The notes under the pieces were generated by a model. That model searched no databases, had not been told where the DNA came from, and was given only the letters and a program-made list of their open reading frames with translations. From Candidatus Roseilinea sp. (GTDB lineage Bacteria; Chloroflexota; Anaerolineae; J036; Brachytrichaceae): 64,000 nucleotides of DNA. The stretch spans positions 3,534,001 through 3,598,000 of the forward strand of contig AP024676.1 of assembly GCA_025998955.1 (NCBI GenBank), written 5' to 3'. Shown in pieces: positions 51,402-61,271 of this stretch; the first letter of the stretch is position 1; the number at the start of each line of letters is the position of its first letter. The translations under genes were made by a program, and so were the position numbers.

Positions 51402-54400
51402 ATGAAGATCATACGACGATTCACTCGAGCCGGCGAAAGCCCGTATGCGGACATCCAATTCGTCAAGCGCAGCTCCGTCATCCGCAATCCGGACGGTTCG
51501 ACGGTGTTCGAGATGCACGAGATTGACGTGCCGGAGAACTTCTCGCAGGTCGCCACCGACATCCTCGCGCAGAAGTATTTCCGAAAGGCGGGCGTGCCTA
51601 GCGCCACCGTGCGCGTGCGCGAGCGGGATGTGCCCGGCTGGCTTCAGCGCAGCGTGCCGGCGGAAGGCGCGGAGCTAAACCACGGCGAACGCGACAGCCG
51701 GCAGGTATTCAACCGCCTGGCCGGATGCTGGACCTACTGGGGCTGGAAACACAAGTACTTCGATACCGAGGAGGACGCGCGCGCCTTCTACGATGAATTG
51801 TGCTACATGCTGGCCAAGCAAATGGCCGCGCCGAACAGCCCGCAGTGGTTCAACACCGGGCTAAATTGGGCCTACGGCATCACCGGCCCGTCCCAGGGCC
51901 ATTACTACGTGGACCCGCAAACCGGCAAAGTGAAGCGCTCGGAAGATGCCTACACCCATCCGCAACCGCACGCGTGCTTCATCCAGTCCATCGAAGACGA
52001 CCTGGTGAACGAGGGCGGCATCATGGATTTGTGGGTGCGCGAGGCGCGCATCTTCAAATACGGCAGCGGCACCGGCACCAATTTCTCCAAGCTGCGCGCC
52101 GAGAACGAGCCGCTGAGCGGCGGCGGCAAGTCGTCCGGCTTGATGAGCTTCCTGAAGATCGGCGACCGCGCCGCCGGCGCGATCAAGAGCGGCGGCACCA
52201 CGCGGCGCGCTGCCAAGATGGTCATCCTGGACGTGGATCACCCAGACATCGAGGCGTTCATTGACTGGAAGGTGATCGAAGAGCAGAAGGTGGCGTCGCT
52301 GGTGACCGGCAGCAAGCTCAACAACAAGCACCTGAACGCCATCATGAAAGCCTGCCACGAATGGGAGGATCCGGCGACGCGCTTCGACCGCAAGAAGAAC
52401 GCCAAGCTGGCGCAGGCCATCGCCGAGGCGCGCCGGGTGCTCATCCCGCAAAACTACATCGAGCGCGTCATCCAGTTCGCGCAACAGGGCTACACCGGCA
52501 TCTACTTCCCCGAATACGACACGGATTGGAACAGCGAAGCCTATGCCACGGTCAGCGGCCAGAACAGCAACAACAGCGTGCGTGTCACGAACGAATTCAT
52601 GCGGGCGGTGATCGAGGACAAGGAATGGGGGCTGATCTGGCGCACGGAGATCGAGAAGGCGAAGAAAGAAGGCCGTGCGCCCAAGCCGAAGCGCATGGTG
52701 AAGGCGCGCGAGCTGTGGCGCAAGATTGCCGAAGCGGCCTGGCACAGCGCCGATCCGGGCATCCAGTACCACACCACGATCAACGAGTGGCACACCTGCC
52801 CGGCCGACGGCGAGATCCGCGCGAGCAACCCGTGCGTCACCGGCGACACCCTGATCGCGACCGGGCAAGGCCTGCATCGCATTGATGCGCTGCTCGATCG
52901 CTCTTTCGACGCCCTGGGCAGCGATGGGCAACTCCACCGCGTGCAGCCGGCTTTCCGCACCGGTTACAAGCCGGTCTATCGCTTGCGCACGCGCTGCGGC
53001 TACGAGGTCAACCTCACCGCCGATCATCGCGTCTACACGATCAACCGTGGCGATGTGCCGGCGGCCGAGCTGACCAAGGACGACCGCGTGCTATTGATCG
53101 CGCCTCGGTTCGGCGATATGCGCCTCGACGAGCGGTTGGCCGAATTCATCGGGATGCTTGTTGGGGATGGTTGCCTGATGGGCGAGCGGAAGGCAGCCGT
53201 CGCCACGCTTGCGCCCGAAGAAATGCGCGTCGCCGAGCACATCCACGCAGGTATCGCGGCCTACAAGGCGGAACACGCCCTAGACGGGCGCTCGCGCCGC
53301 GACATGCGCATTACCCAACCGCAGGCGACGCTTCATATGGCAACTTCATCGCGCGTTGTCGTCGAGCAAGCCGAGCGTTTCGCGATCTTCGATGCGGGCA
53401 GCGCGCATAAGCAGTTCACCGCCGAGGCTTTCCGCCTAGATCGGCAGTCTATGGCTGCGTTGTTGCGCGGTTTGTTCACTGCCGATGGAACCGTGGCGAA
53501 CTATGGGGCCAAGTCCCAGTATGTCTCGCTGGACAGCACGAGTGAAACTCTGCTGCGCCAAGTGCAGCTCATGCTGCTGGCCTTCGGCATCAAGAGCAAG
53601 CTGTATCGCAATCGCCGACTGGCCGGTCAGAAGACGACGATGATGCCGGATGGGAAAGGTGGCTTGCGTGAATATCCCGTCGAGCAAGTTCACAGTTTGC
53701 GCATTAGCCGTAGCTCGCGGTTGCGCTTCGAGCAGGAGATCGGCTTCATCCCCGGCAGCGACAAGGCCGATCGCCTGGCTCGGCTCAATCGCGAAGTGGC
53801 CGTGTATCAAGACCGCATGTTCGACCAGGTGGCCAGCCTGGAATATCTGGGAGTTGAGCCGGTATACGACTTGACCGAGCCGGATACGCATCATTTCGTT
53901 GCCAACGGCATCGTGGTGCACAACTGCTCGGAATACATGTTCCTGGACGACACGGCTTGCAACTTGGCCTCGCTGAACCTGATGGCCTTCTACGACGAGA
54001 CCCGCGGCGTGTTCGACGTGGAGGCGTATCGCCATGCGGTGCGCTTGTGGACGATCGTGCTGGAGATCAGCGTGCTGATGGCGCAGTTCCCCAGCCGGCG
54101 GGTGGCCGAGCTGAGTTACGAATTTCGCACGCTTGGCTTGGGCTATGCCAACCTCGGCGCGCTGCTGATGGTGATGGGCGTGCCCTACGACAGCGAACGC
54201 GGTCGCGCCATCTGCGGCGCGCTGACGGCCATCATGCATTGCAGCGCCTACGCGACCAGCGCCGAGATGGCCAAGGAGCTGGGTCCGTTTCCCGGCTACG
54301 CGCGCAACAAGCCGCACATGCTGCGCGTGATCCGCAACCATCGCCGCGCGGCCTACAACGCGCCGGCGTCGGAATACGAGGGGCTGAGCATCCCACCGCT

Positions 54401-56150
54401 GGGCATCGACCCGGCGCACTGCCCGGACTACCTACTGAAGGCTGCCCGCGAGGACGCCGACCGCATGTTGGCGCTGGGCGAGCAGTATGGCTATCGCAAC
54501 GCGCAGGTCACGGTCATCGCGCCTACAGGGACGATCGGGTTAGTTATGGACTGCGACACCACCGGCATCGAGCCGGACTTCGCGCTGGTGAAGTTCAAGA
54601 AGCTGGCCGGCGGCGGCTACTTCAAGATCGTCAACCAGAGCGTGCCGCCGGCGCTGCGCCGGCTGGGCTACAGCGAGGCGCAGATCGAGGACATCGTGAA
54701 ATACGCCGTCGGGCACGGCACGCTGGCCGGCTGCCCGTTCATCAACCCCGAGTCGCTGAAAGCGCGCGGCTTCACCGACGAGGCGCTGGCCAAGGTCGAG
54801 GGGGCATTAGCGACGGCCTTCGAGATCCAATTCGCCTTTAACAAGTGGACGCTGGGCGAGGACTTCTGTAAGAACTTGCTCGGCTTCAGCGACGCGCAAC
54901 TGAACGACTATAAGTTCAACATGCTGCAGGCACTCGGCTTCAGCAAAGCCGAGATCAGCGCGGCCAACGACTACGTGTGCGGCACGATGACCCTGGAAGG
55001 CGCGCCGCACCTGAAGGCCGAACACCTGCCGGTGTTCGACTGCGCCAACAAGTGTGGCAAATACGGCAAGCGCTTCATCAAGCCCGAGGGCCACATCCTG
55101 ATGATGGCCGCCGCTCAGCCGTTCCTCAGCGGCGCCATCAGCAAGACCATTAACCTGCCCAACGAGGCGACGGTCGAAGACATCGCAAACGCTTATATGT
55201 TGTCCTGGAAAGTCGGCACCAAGGCCAATGCGCTGTATCGCGATGGATCGAAGCTCAGCCAGCCGTTGAACACGAGCAGCGACGAGGAGGAAGAAGCCGC
55301 TGCCGAGTTGGTGAGTGAGGCCGGCCAGCAACTACCGGTGACGCCGCAGCAACAGCAGGTGATCGAGAAGGTCGTCGTGCGCTATCTGGCCAAGCAACGC
55401 CGCCTGCCCAACCGGCGCGCCGGCTATACCCAGAAGGCCAAGATCGGCGGCCAGAGCATCTTCCTGCGCACCGGCGAATACGAAGACGGCACGCTGGGCG
55501 AAATCTTCATTGACATGCACAAGGAGGGCGCCGGCTTCCGCAGCCTGCTCAACTGCTTTGCGATTGCCGTATCGCTCGGTTTGCAATACGGGGTGCCGCT
55601 CGATGAGTTCGTAGACCAGTTCGTGTTCACCAAGTTCGAGCCGTCCGGCGTCGTCACCGGCAACGACCGCATCAAGATGGCCACTAGCGTGATTGACTAC
55701 ATCTTCCGCGAACTGGCAATCACCTATCTCGGGCGCGAAGACCTGGCGCACATCGGCGCGACGTCAGAGGTGCCCGAGCCGGAATATCACGGTGAGGAAG
55801 TGATCAGCGAGCGCGAAGTGCCGCCCGCACAGCTGCGGTTGCCCGGTCGTGCGTTCAACGACGAGACGGCGCAGCAGAACGGCCACGTGCACCTCGGCGC
55901 GCGCGAAGAAGCAGGCACCAATGAAGGCTTCGCGCCTCGTAACGGTCGGACTGTGCCGCAATCCGTAAGGCGGCAACCGGCAGCGCCAACCATCCCGGCT
56001 GCCGACGTTAGCCGCAGCGAGAAAGCCCGGCTCGCGCGCCTGAAAGGCTACGAAGGCGACCCGTGTCCAGAATGTGGCGCGTGGACGTTGGTGCGGAATG
56101 GCACATGCCTGAAGTGCGAGACGTGTGGTAGCACCACCGGTTGTTCGTAG
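51402..56150 (+). CDS. nrdJ: B12-dependent class II ribonucleotide reductase NrdJ containing an intein
   Basis: 1582 aa; 1218 after removal of a 364-residue intein (residues 478-841). The extein shows [15 protein letters not shown], the [22 protein letters not shown] substrate region, [22 protein letters not shown] around the active-site cysteine, [25 protein letters not shown], and a C-terminal Cys-rich tail ([28 protein letters not shown]) with the redox CxxxxC-type end. It reduces ribonucleotides using adenosylcobalamin, independent of oxygen. Co-transcribed with nrdR (39-bp gap). Confidence 0.96.
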   Translation: MKIIRRFTRAGESPYADIQFVKRSSVIRNPDGSTVFEMHEIDVPENFSQVATDILAQKYFRKAGVPSATVRVRERDVPGWLQRSVPAEGAELNHGERDSRQVFNRLAGCWTYWGWKHKYFDTEEDARAFYDELCYMLAKQMAAPNSPQWFNTGLNWAYGITGPSQGHYYVDPQTGKVKRSEDAYTHPQPHACFIQSIEDDLVNEGGIMDLWVREARIFKYGSGTGTNFSKLRAENEPLSGGGKSSGLMSFLKIGDRAAGAIKSGGTTRRAAKMVILDVDHPDIEAFIDWKVIEEQKVASLVTGSKLNNKHLNAIMKACHEWEDPATRFDRKKNAKLAQAIAEARRVLIPQNYIERVIQFAQQGYTGIYFPEYDTDWNSEAYATVSGQNSNNSVRVTNEFMRAVIEDKEWGLIWRTEIEKAKKEGRAPKPKRMVKARELWRKIAEAAWHSADPGIQYHTTINEWHTCPADGEIRASNPCVTGDTLIATGQGLHRIDALLDRSFDALGSDGQLHRVQPAFRTGYKPVYRLRTRCGYEVNLTADHRVYTINRGDVPAAELTKDDRVLLIAPRFGDMRLDERLAEFIGMLVGDGCLMGERKAAVATLAPEEMRVAEHIHAGIAAYKAEHALDGRSRRDMRITQPQATLHMATSSRVVVEQAERFAIFDAGSAHKQFTAEAFRLDRQSMAALLRGLFTADGTVANYGAKSQYVSLDSTSETLLRQVQLMLLAFGIKSKLYRNRRLAGQKTTMMPDGKGGLREYPVEQVHSLRISRSSRLRFEQEIGFIPGSDKADRLARLNREVAVYQDRMFDQVASLEYLGVEPVYDLTEPDTHHFVANGIVVHNCSEYMFLDDTACNLASLNLMAFYDETRGVFDVEAYRHAVRLWTIVLEISVLMAQFPSRRVAELSYEFRTLGLGYANLGALLMVMGVPYDSERGRAICGALTAIMHCSAYATSAEMAKELGPFPGYARNKPHMLRVIRNHRRAAYNAPASEYEGLSIPPLGIDPAHCPDYLLKAAREDADRMLALGEQYGYRNAQVTVIAPTGTIGLVMDCDTTGIEPDFALVKFKKLAGGGYFKIVNQSVPPALRRLGYSEAQIEDIVKYAVGHGTLAGCPFINPESLKARGFTDEALAKVEGALATAFEIQFAFNKWTLGEDFCKNLLGFSDAQLNDYKFNMLQALGFSKAEISAANDYVCGTMTLEGAPHLKAEHLPVFDCANKCGKYGKRFIKPEGHILMMAAAQPFLSGAISKTINLPNEATVEDIANAYMLSWKVGTKANALYRDGSKLSQPLNTSSDEEEEAAAELVSEAGQQLPVTPQQQQVIEKVVVRYLAKQRRLPNRRAGYTQKAKIGGQSIFLRTGEYEDGTLGEIFIDMHKEGAGFRSLLNCFAIAVSLGLQYGVPLDEFVDQFVFTKFEPSGVVTGNDRIKMATSVIDYIFRELAITYLGREDLAHIGATSEVPEPEYHGEEVISEREVPPAQLRLPGRAFNDETAQQNGHVHLGAREEAGTNEGFAPRNGRTVPQSVRRQPAAPTIPAADVSRSEKARLARLKGYEGDPCPECGAWTLVRNGTCLKCETCGSTTGCS
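52833..53924 (+). mobile_element. Intein with LAGLIDADG endonuclease in nrdJ
   Basis: 364 residues inserted between SNP and the conserved CSEYMF of the reductase. Splice motifs: first residue Cys in [13 protein letters not shown] (block A), TADHRVYT (block B, with the His), [16 protein letters not shown] (block F) and terminal VVHN with Cys as +1 residue (block G). Two LAGLIDADG-type helices, [12 protein letters not shown] and [13 protein letters not shown], keep their acidic residues, so the homing endonuclease may be active. Its target would be an intein-free nrdJ allele. Confidence 0.96.
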
Positions 56151-56172
56151 TCGCCAGCGTGACAGCTCACAC

Positions 56173-56204
56173 CCGCCGCGATGCTCAAATAAGCATCGCG
56201 GCGG
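56173..56204 (+). terminator. Strong hairpin after nrdJ
   Basis: CCGCCGCGATGC (56173-56184), loop TCAAATAA, GCATCGCGGCGG (56193-56204): a perfect 12-bp stem, then TGGCTTATTCC. It lacks a long T run. It lies 23 bp past the nrdJ stop. Confidence 0.75.
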
Positions 56205-56255
56205 TGGCTTATTCCAGGCTCGCGCCGCTTCCCGCTTACGAAAGTGCGCGCAGCG

Positions 56256-56363
56256 TCAGTGATAGATATTCGGGCGGCTGGCAGCAACTCCTGCGGCGTA
56301 ACCGGCGATGTAGGCGATCAGCAACAGGATCACCACGAGCAGGCCCACGACGATGATCTCCAT
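56256..56363 (-). CDS. Small membrane peptide, 35 aa
   Basis: MEIIVVGLLVVILLLIAYIA followed by GYAAGVAASRPNIYH. A single TM helix fills residues 3-28, with a small-residue (G/A) face and a short tail. AAGGAGG lies 6-7 nt before the ATG on the minus strand, an unusually good ribosome site here. It is convergent with nrdJ. I know no homolog; the case is the Shine-Dalgarno, clean hydrophobicity and use of a gap otherwise empty. Confidence 0.55.
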   Translation of the reverse strand: MEIIVVGLLVVILLLIAYIAGYAAGVAASRPNIYH

Positions 56364-56527
56364 ATCTGCCTCCTTTTCGAACACAGAAGGACACCCATCG
56401 GTCAGCCGGCTGTCGTACGCCTTTGAAGGGGTGCGGTGCTGACCTGATGCTACGCGCTCCGCTTTGCGCGCAGGTTAAGTGAGTGATAAGGCTGTGTTGC
56501 CGGCGATCCTATCGGTGTGTTGAGGCG

Positions 56528-56533
56528 TACAAT
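56528..56533 (+). promoter_or_regulatory. Candidate -10 element of the GT39-like gene (TACAAT)
   Basis: Ends 8 nt before the ATG at 56542. Confidence 0.5.
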
Positions 56534-56541
56534 CTCCTTGC

Positions 56542-58371
56542 ATGAACGGCAGGGGGATCGCCGTGAGCCTGGCCGGCAAACTCAACGCCGATGCCCTTCG
56601 TTTCGCCCGGATCGTCCTCGGGGCAGCAGCCGTCGGGTTGGGCACGCTGGCCCATGAGCTCGCCGGGCCGGGGGAGGTAGCGAAGCATCCGGCCGCGTCG
56701 CTGCTGGCGTGGGGCGCATCCATTGCGCTGGCGCTGATCGCCGTTGCGCCGCTCGCGTCGCCCATAGCCGGCCCGAGGCGTGAACCGTCGTCATTCACAC
56801 GGACGCAGTGGATCGAGTGGGCCGGCGTCGCGGCGCTGTTCGCCCTCGCCTTTGCGTTGCGTGCCGTTCAGAACGACGCGATCCCCATCGCCTGGCATGG
56901 CGACGAAGGTAGCGCCGGCCTGGCCGCCATCCGGATCGTGCACGGCGAGCTGACGAACATGTTCGGCGTGGGCTGGTACTCCTTCCCCGCGTTGTTCTTC
57001 GCCATCCCCGCTGCACCGATCTCGCTGTTCGGTCCGAGCTACGGCGCGCTGCGCTTGCCCGCGGCTTTCGCCGGGGCGTTCACCGTCGTCGGGGTGTATG
57101 GGTGGATGCGATCTGCATTCGGATGGCGCGTCGGCTTGACAGCTGGGCTGATGCTGGCGTGTTCGCACTACGCCATTCATTGGAGCCGGATCGGCCTGAA
57201 CAACATCTGGGATGGCATGTTCGTCGTCTTCGTAGGTGGTCTGCTGTGGCGCGGATGGCGCACGGGCGAGCGCTGGGCCTATGTCGGCGCCGGCTTGCTG
57301 GTCGGTTTGAGCCAGTATTTCTACGTCGGCAGCCGCATGTTGCCCATCGTCATCGCCTGCTGGCTGCTGAGCATGCTCGCCTTCGAGCGCGACCGGCTCG
57401 CCCGCCAGGCGGCGAACCTCGCTGCAATGGCGTTCGTCGCCCTCGTGGTCTTTTTGCCGTCGGGCCTATATTTCAGAGCGCATCCCGATCAATTTCAGGC
57501 GCCGGTTGAGCGCGTCAGCCTGCTCCGGCCCAACTGGCCCGAGCGCGGTGGCAACTGGTTCCAATACACGGCGCGCACCACCGGCCGGTCGGTGCCCGAA
57601 GTGATGGTCGGCAACCTGCGCGATGCGGCGCTGGGGCTGGTGTGGTTGCCGCTGCGTGCGTGGTACGCGGAGGCGGGGAGGCCGGTGCTGCTGCTTGCGC
57701 CGGCTGTGTTGGCCTTGTTCGGCCTAGGCTGGCTGATCGTTGACTTCAGGAATCCGGCTGCGCGGTATCTCTTGCTCGTGTTGGCAACGACGATTGGCGC
57801 TACAGCGCTGAGCGAGAGCACGCCGGCTGGTCAGCGCTATGTAGCCGGTGTCACCGTAGCTGCGGCTTGCGTCGGGTTGGGCACCGCTTTGCTCGGCCGG
57901 TTGTTGGCCGACCTGTTGCGCTTCTCCAACAGCCGCTACGGCTATCTGCTCGCTGCGGGCGCACTCATTGCCGGTTGTCTCGCCGACCTGAACTTCTACT
58001 TTCGCGAGTTCGCGCCGGTCGCCAGCCGGGGCGACCCGAATACGCAGATCGCGACCGAAGTGGCGCGCCGCATCGCGCCCTATCCCGCCGGCGCGCAGTT
58101 GTATTTCTTCGGTGCGCCGCGCATGACTTATCAGGGGTTTTCGACCATGAAGTTCGTCGCGCCGCATGTGGCGGGGACGGATGTGCTGGAACCGCTTGCC
58201 GCACCACCCGACTGGACGCTCGATCGCCCGGTGACGGCCTTCGCATTCATCCCCGAGCGCGCAGCAGAACTCGAATTCGTCAAGCAGCGCTATCCGAACG
58301 GGCGCGAGGCGCGGATCGAGACGCCAAAGGGAGAACCGCTCGTGCTGATCTACGAAGTCGTGTTGCGCTAG
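56542..58371 (+). CDS. GT39-like membrane glycosyltransferase
   Basis: 609 aa with about 12 TM helices. An acidic WHGDEGSAGLAAIRIVHGE motif after the third helix (about 118-136) corresponds to the catalytic DE of PMT/ArnT-type GT-C enzymes that use polyprenyl-phosphate sugars. Next come RLPAAFAGAFTVVGVYGWMRSAFG and further helices, then a C-terminal extracytoplasmic domain (about 490-609). The acceptor is unknown; protein or lipid glycosylation are both possible. Probably leaderless. Confidence 0.8.
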   Translation: MNGRGIAVSLAGKLNADALRFARIVLGAAAVGLGTLAHELAGPGEVAKHPAASLLAWGASIALALIAVAPLASPIAGPRREPSSFTRTQWIEWAGVAALFALAFALRAVQNDAIPIAWHGDEGSAGLAAIRIVHGELTNMFGVGWYSFPALFFAIPAAPISLFGPSYGALRLPAAFAGAFTVVGVYGWMRSAFGWRVGLTAGLMLACSHYAIHWSRIGLNNIWDGMFVVFVGGLLWRGWRTGERWAYVGAGLLVGLSQYFYVGSRMLPIVIACWLLSMLAFERDRLARQAANLAAMAFVALVVFLPSGLYFRAHPDQFQAPVERVSLLRPNWPERGGNWFQYTARTTGRSVPEVMVGNLRDAALGLVWLPLRAWYAEAGRPVLLLAPAVLALFGLGWLIVDFRNPAARYLLLVLATTIGATALSESTPAGQRYVAGVTVAAACVGLGTALLGRLLADLLRFSNSRYGYLLAAGALIAGCLADLNFYFREFAPVASRGDPNTQIATEVARRIAPYPAGAQLYFFGAPRMTYQGFSTMKFVAPHVAGTDVLEPLAAPPDWTLDRPVTAFAFIPERAAELEFVKQRYPNGREARIETPKGEPLVLIYEVVLR

Positions 58372-58390
58372 GACGCTGCATGTGCTATTC

Positions 58391-58509
58391 CGCTCCGATT
58401 CCCTACTCCCGACTTCCCACTCCCCACTCCCCACTCCCGACTTCCCCATTCCCTGCTCCCTTAACCCTGGCCCCTGATTCCTGACCCCTGACCCCTGACC
58501 CCGACCCGG
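58391..58509. repeat. Heptanucleotide array, 17 units
   Basis: CGCTCCG, ATTCCCT, ACTCCCG, ACTTCCC, ACTCCCC (x2), ACTCCCG, ACTTCCC, CATTCCC, TGCTCCC, TTAACCC, TGGCCCC, TGATTCC, TGACCCC (x3), GACCCGG. It fills the gap after the GT39-like gene. Confidence 0.9.
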
Positions 58510-58525
58510 TCAAGCAATTGGCAAC

Positions 58526-58575
58526 TTGACAACCGGCCAGAGGAAAGGTTGGTTTTGCGTTCATGGTGATATATT
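58526..58575 (+). promoter_or_regulatory. Promoter region of the DUF4032-like gene
   Basis: A TATATT (58570-58575) ends 7 nt before the ATG; TTGGTT at 58549 could be its weak -35 (15-bp spacer). A consensus TTGACA lies further up at 58526-58531 without a matching -10. Confidence 0.45.
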
Positions 58576-58582
58576 GTTCGCG

Positions 58583-59554
58583 ATGTCAGAGGCGTTCTCG
58601 ACTCAGGATTACTTGGACTTTCGGCGAGCGCGCTCGAAGGGCTTTTTGCGCAGGGCGTGGGCGGCGCTGTCCGGTCACAAAACGGATCTGATAGCGTGGG
58701 ATGAAGTGCGCGACAAGCTCAAGCTGCGCGGGTTCATCCGACGTGGCATCCAGACCGTGCCGGTGGACAAGATCAAAGGTAGCGTGGGCCGCTATCGCGA
58801 CTTCGACAACGCCTTTCTGCCGACGAACGACGGCAGCAGCAGCCGCTGGCGCAAGATCAACCGCGCCTTCTATGACGACATCAGCCTGCCGCCGGTCTCG
58901 CTCTACAAAGTCGGGGACGTGTATTTCGTGCTAGACGGCAATCACCGCGTGTCGGTCGCCCGTGAGCACGGCGTGAAATATATAGACGCCGAGGTGCAGG
59001 AAGCGATCACGCGCGTGCCGGTCACAGCCGAGGATATTGACGCCGATGCGTTAGAGCTGCTCGGCGAGTATGCAGAGTTCCTCGAGCGCACCCGGCTAGA
59101 TATACTCCGGCCGGAGCAGAACATCCGCTTCTCAATCGGCGGCGGCTATGCGCGCTTGCTCGAACACATTGCCGTGCATCGCTACTTCATGGGGCTGGAT
59201 CTTCAGCGCGAGGTGAGCGAGGACGGGGCAGTGACGGATTGGTACGACAACGTCTATCTGCCCATCGTCGAGGCGATTCGCAAAGAAGGCATCCTTCAAG
59301 ACTTTCCTGGCCGCACCGAAGCCGACCTATATCTGTGGATCATGGACCACAAACACTACTTGAAGGAACACTGCAGCTGCGACGTGCCGCCGGAGGAAGC
59401 GGTGGCCGACTACGCGGAGCACTTTGCAGAGAAACCGCCTTTGCGCCGTCTGCAAGAAGCCCTAGATCACATCGTGGATACAATCGGCGCCGTCCTCCCA
59501 CACCGATCGCACAGCGGCATTGATCCGGTCGAGGCGGAGATCGTCGAACGTTGA
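58583..59554 (+). CDS. DUF4032/ParB-like domain protein
   Basis: 323 aa from ATG 58583 (MSEAFSTQDYLDFRRARSKGFL). Residues about 45-140 form a ParB/sulfiredoxin-like domain: GIQTVPVDKIKGSVGRYRDFDNAFLP, then SLYKVGDVYFVLDGNHRVSVAREHG, where GNHRVS matches the ParB nuclease-type GxxRxxA box. A helical C-terminal half (YNDNVYLPIVEAIRKEGIL-like, WIMDHKHYLKEH) follows. No HTH is recognisable. It resembles DUF4032 proteins of Chloroflexota and actinobacteria; the role is unknown. Confidence 0.75.
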   Translation: MSEAFSTQDYLDFRRARSKGFLRRAWAALSGHKTDLIAWDEVRDKLKLRGFIRRGIQTVPVDKIKGSVGRYRDFDNAFLPTNDGSSSRWRKINRAFYDDISLPPVSLYKVGDVYFVLDGNHRVSVAREHGVKYIDAEVQEAITRVPVTAEDIDADALELLGEYAEFLERTRLDILRPEQNIRFSIGGGYARLLEHIAVHRYFMGLDLQREVSEDGAVTDWYDNVYLPIVEAIRKEGILQDFPGRTEADLYLWIMDHKHYLKEHCSCDVPPEEAVADYAEHFAEKPPLRRLQEALDHIVDTIGAVLPHRSHSGIDPVEAEIVER

Positions 59555-59560
59555 TCCGCA

Positions 59561-59582
59561 GAGACGCAAGATATTGCGTCTC
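59561..59582. terminator. Bidirectional hairpin between convergent genes
   Basis: GAGACGCAA (59561-59569), loop GATA, TTGCGTCTC (59574-59582): a 9-bp perfect stem that touches the stop codon of the minus-strand phosphatase gene. Confidence 0.65.
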
Positions 59583-60184
59583 TACAATGCACCCCGCAGA
59601 TGGCAGCGGTCGTTCAGGCTACGCAATCGCCATCGCCCGCCCTCATAGCTGGCCTTGGCCACCGAGGCGTTGCCGAAAGCAAAAGGATGGCGCCGCATTA
59701 CCGGCAGCCCGAGCATCGTCCCAACCATCGCGCCCAGCGTGCCGCCATGCGAGACTAGGACGACCGTCTCACCAGCGTGACGCGCGATCAGGTCATGCAG
59801 AAAGGAAGCGACCCGTTCGTGCATGTGTTGGGCGCTTTCGCCGTTTGGAATGACGATTTCCGGGTCATCCAGGCGCGTTCCCGGCGTTGCCACGCGAATC
59901 TCATCGCCGGTCAGCCCGGTCCAGTCGCCCATGTGATACTCGCGCAGCCGCTCGTCGAAGATCACGTCGAGGCGACAGGCCTGCGCAATGGCGCGTGCAG
60001 TGTCGGCGGCGCGGATCAGCGGGCTGGAGTAGATCGCCTGAATGGATTTCTCGCTAAAGCGTTGGGCCACGCGCTGGGCCTGCACGAGACCGGTGGCGTC
60101 CAGTGGCACATCCAGCCAGCCCTGTATGCGGCCCTCGGCGTTGAACGCGGTTTGGCCGTGCCGGACGAGGTAGACGGTGAGCAT
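59582..60184 (-). CDS. Histidine phosphatase family protein (phosphoglycerate mutase-like)
   Basis: 200 aa. The catalytic RHG motif is LVRHGQTAFNAEGRIQGWLD (His about 8); the other pieces are SPLIRAADTARAIA (Arg), REYHMGDWTGLT (Glu region) and LVSHGGTLGAMVG (second His). This is the layout of cofactor-dependent mutases and broad phosphatases such as CobC/PhoE. B12-related genes are nearby (meaB, B12-binding subunit, nrdJ), so an alpha-ribazole phosphatase role is possible but not shown. Confidence 0.88.
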   Translation of the reverse strand: MLTVYLVRHGQTAFNAEGRIQGWLDVPLDATGLVQAQRVAQRFSEKSIQAIYSSPLIRAADTARAIAQACRLDVIFDERLREYHMGDWTGLTGDEIRVATPGTRLDDPEIVIPNGESAQHMHERVASFLHDLIARHAGETVVLVSHGGTLGAMVGTMLGLPVMRRHPFAFGNASVAKASYEGGRWRLRSLNDRCHLRGAL

Positions 60185-60226
60185 GATCGCGCTGCGCTGT
60201 CGTGAGGATATTGTGCCTTCGTTGGG

Positions 60227-61246
60227 TTACTCGACCGGAGCGTGATCGGCCTCGCGCGGCAACGCGTTCAGCAGCGCTTGCGCCGCGTCCTGAGGATGGA
60301 GTTCGCGGGCGACGCACGCTTCGATCAGGGCGCGATAGCGCGCCGGCTCGATCTGCTGCAGCGCGCGTTTCAACAGCAGGTCACGCAGCCGGATCATCAC
60401 CTCGTGTTCCAATCGCTGCGCCCGACGCTGCGCGCCTGCGCCTTGGCTGAGGTGTCGCCGATGGCGCGCGATGGCGTCGAGCACATCCTCGACGCCGTTG
60501 CCCTCGGTGGCGATCGTCTTCAGGACGGGGACGCGCCAGCCGGTCGCGTTGGCTGTTGCTTCTGCCCGGTGCAGCGCACCAGGGCCGTGATGGCCGGTCG
60601 CGCCGGCAGATGGCGTCGCCAGGTCCAGAGCCGCTTGCAGCGCGCTGGCGGTTCGCTCCGCGCCTTCGCGATCGGCTTTGTTCACGACCAGGATGTCGGC
60701 GATCTCCAAGATACCGGCCTTGATCGCCTGAATGTCGTCGCCTAGCCCCGGTGCTTCGACGACCACGATCGTCTCGGCCACGCGCGCGACTTCGACCTCG
60801 GCCTGTCCGGCGCCCACCGTCTCGATGAAGATTAAGTCGTAGCCTGCGGCGTCGAGTGCGGCAGCGATGTCGGCCGTCGAGCGGGCGATGCCGCCCGGTG
60901 CGCCGCGGTTCGCCATACTGCGGATGAACACGCCCTCGTCCTCGAACAACTCGCGCATGCGAATGCGGTCGCCCAGGATCGCGCCGCCGGTGAATGGACT
61001 GCTCGGATCTACCGAGACGATGGCCACGGTCTGGCCACGGCTGCGCGCCAGTCGGGTCAGCGCGGCGACCAGCGTGCTCTTGCCGCTGCCGGGCGCGCCG
61101 GTGACGCCAACGATGTGGGCGCGGCCGGCACGGCCATACCATTCGCGCAGCGTGCGCAGCGCGTTCGGCTCGCCATTCTCGATGCCGGTGATCAGGCGCG
61201 CCAAGTCGCGCTTTGAAGGCTGGGTTGGTCGAGCGTCGTCGGTCAT
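60227..61246 (-). CDS. meaB: Methylmalonyl-CoA mutase-associated GTPase MeaB
   Basis: 339 aa. The G-protein motifs are clear: P-loop GVTGAPGSGKSTLVAAL (about 46-62), VDPSSPFTGGAILGDRIRM, the Walker B segment IFIETVGAGQAEVEV and base-recognition NKADREGAERTAS. MeaB protects and reactivates methylmalonyl-CoA mutase and gates B12 loading. It follows the B12-binding mutase subunit with a 25-bp gap. Confidence 0.95.
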   Translation of the reverse strand: MTDDARPTQPSKRDLARLITGIENGEPNALRTLREWYGRAGRAHIVGVTGAPGSGKSTLVAALTRLARSRGQTVAIVSVDPSSPFTGGAILGDRIRMRELFEDEGVFIRSMANRGAPGGIARSTADIAAALDAAGYDLIFIETVGAGQAEVEVARVAETIVVVEAPGLGDDIQAIKAGILEIADILVVNKADREGAERTASALQAALDLATPSAGATGHHGPGALHRAEATANATGWRVPVLKTIATEGNGVEDVLDAIARHRRHLSQGAGAQRRAQRLEHEVMIRLRDLLLKRALQQIEPARYRALIEACVARELHPQDAAQALLNALPREADHAPVE

Positions 61247-61271
61247 CCGTAGTCAGTCCGTCAATCGTGAT

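Noticed and set aside
52833-53924. Intein region as a separate homing endonuclease gene
   Set aside because: The frame is continuous with both extein halves, and the splice-junction residues (Cys1, terminal HN, Cys+1) are all present.
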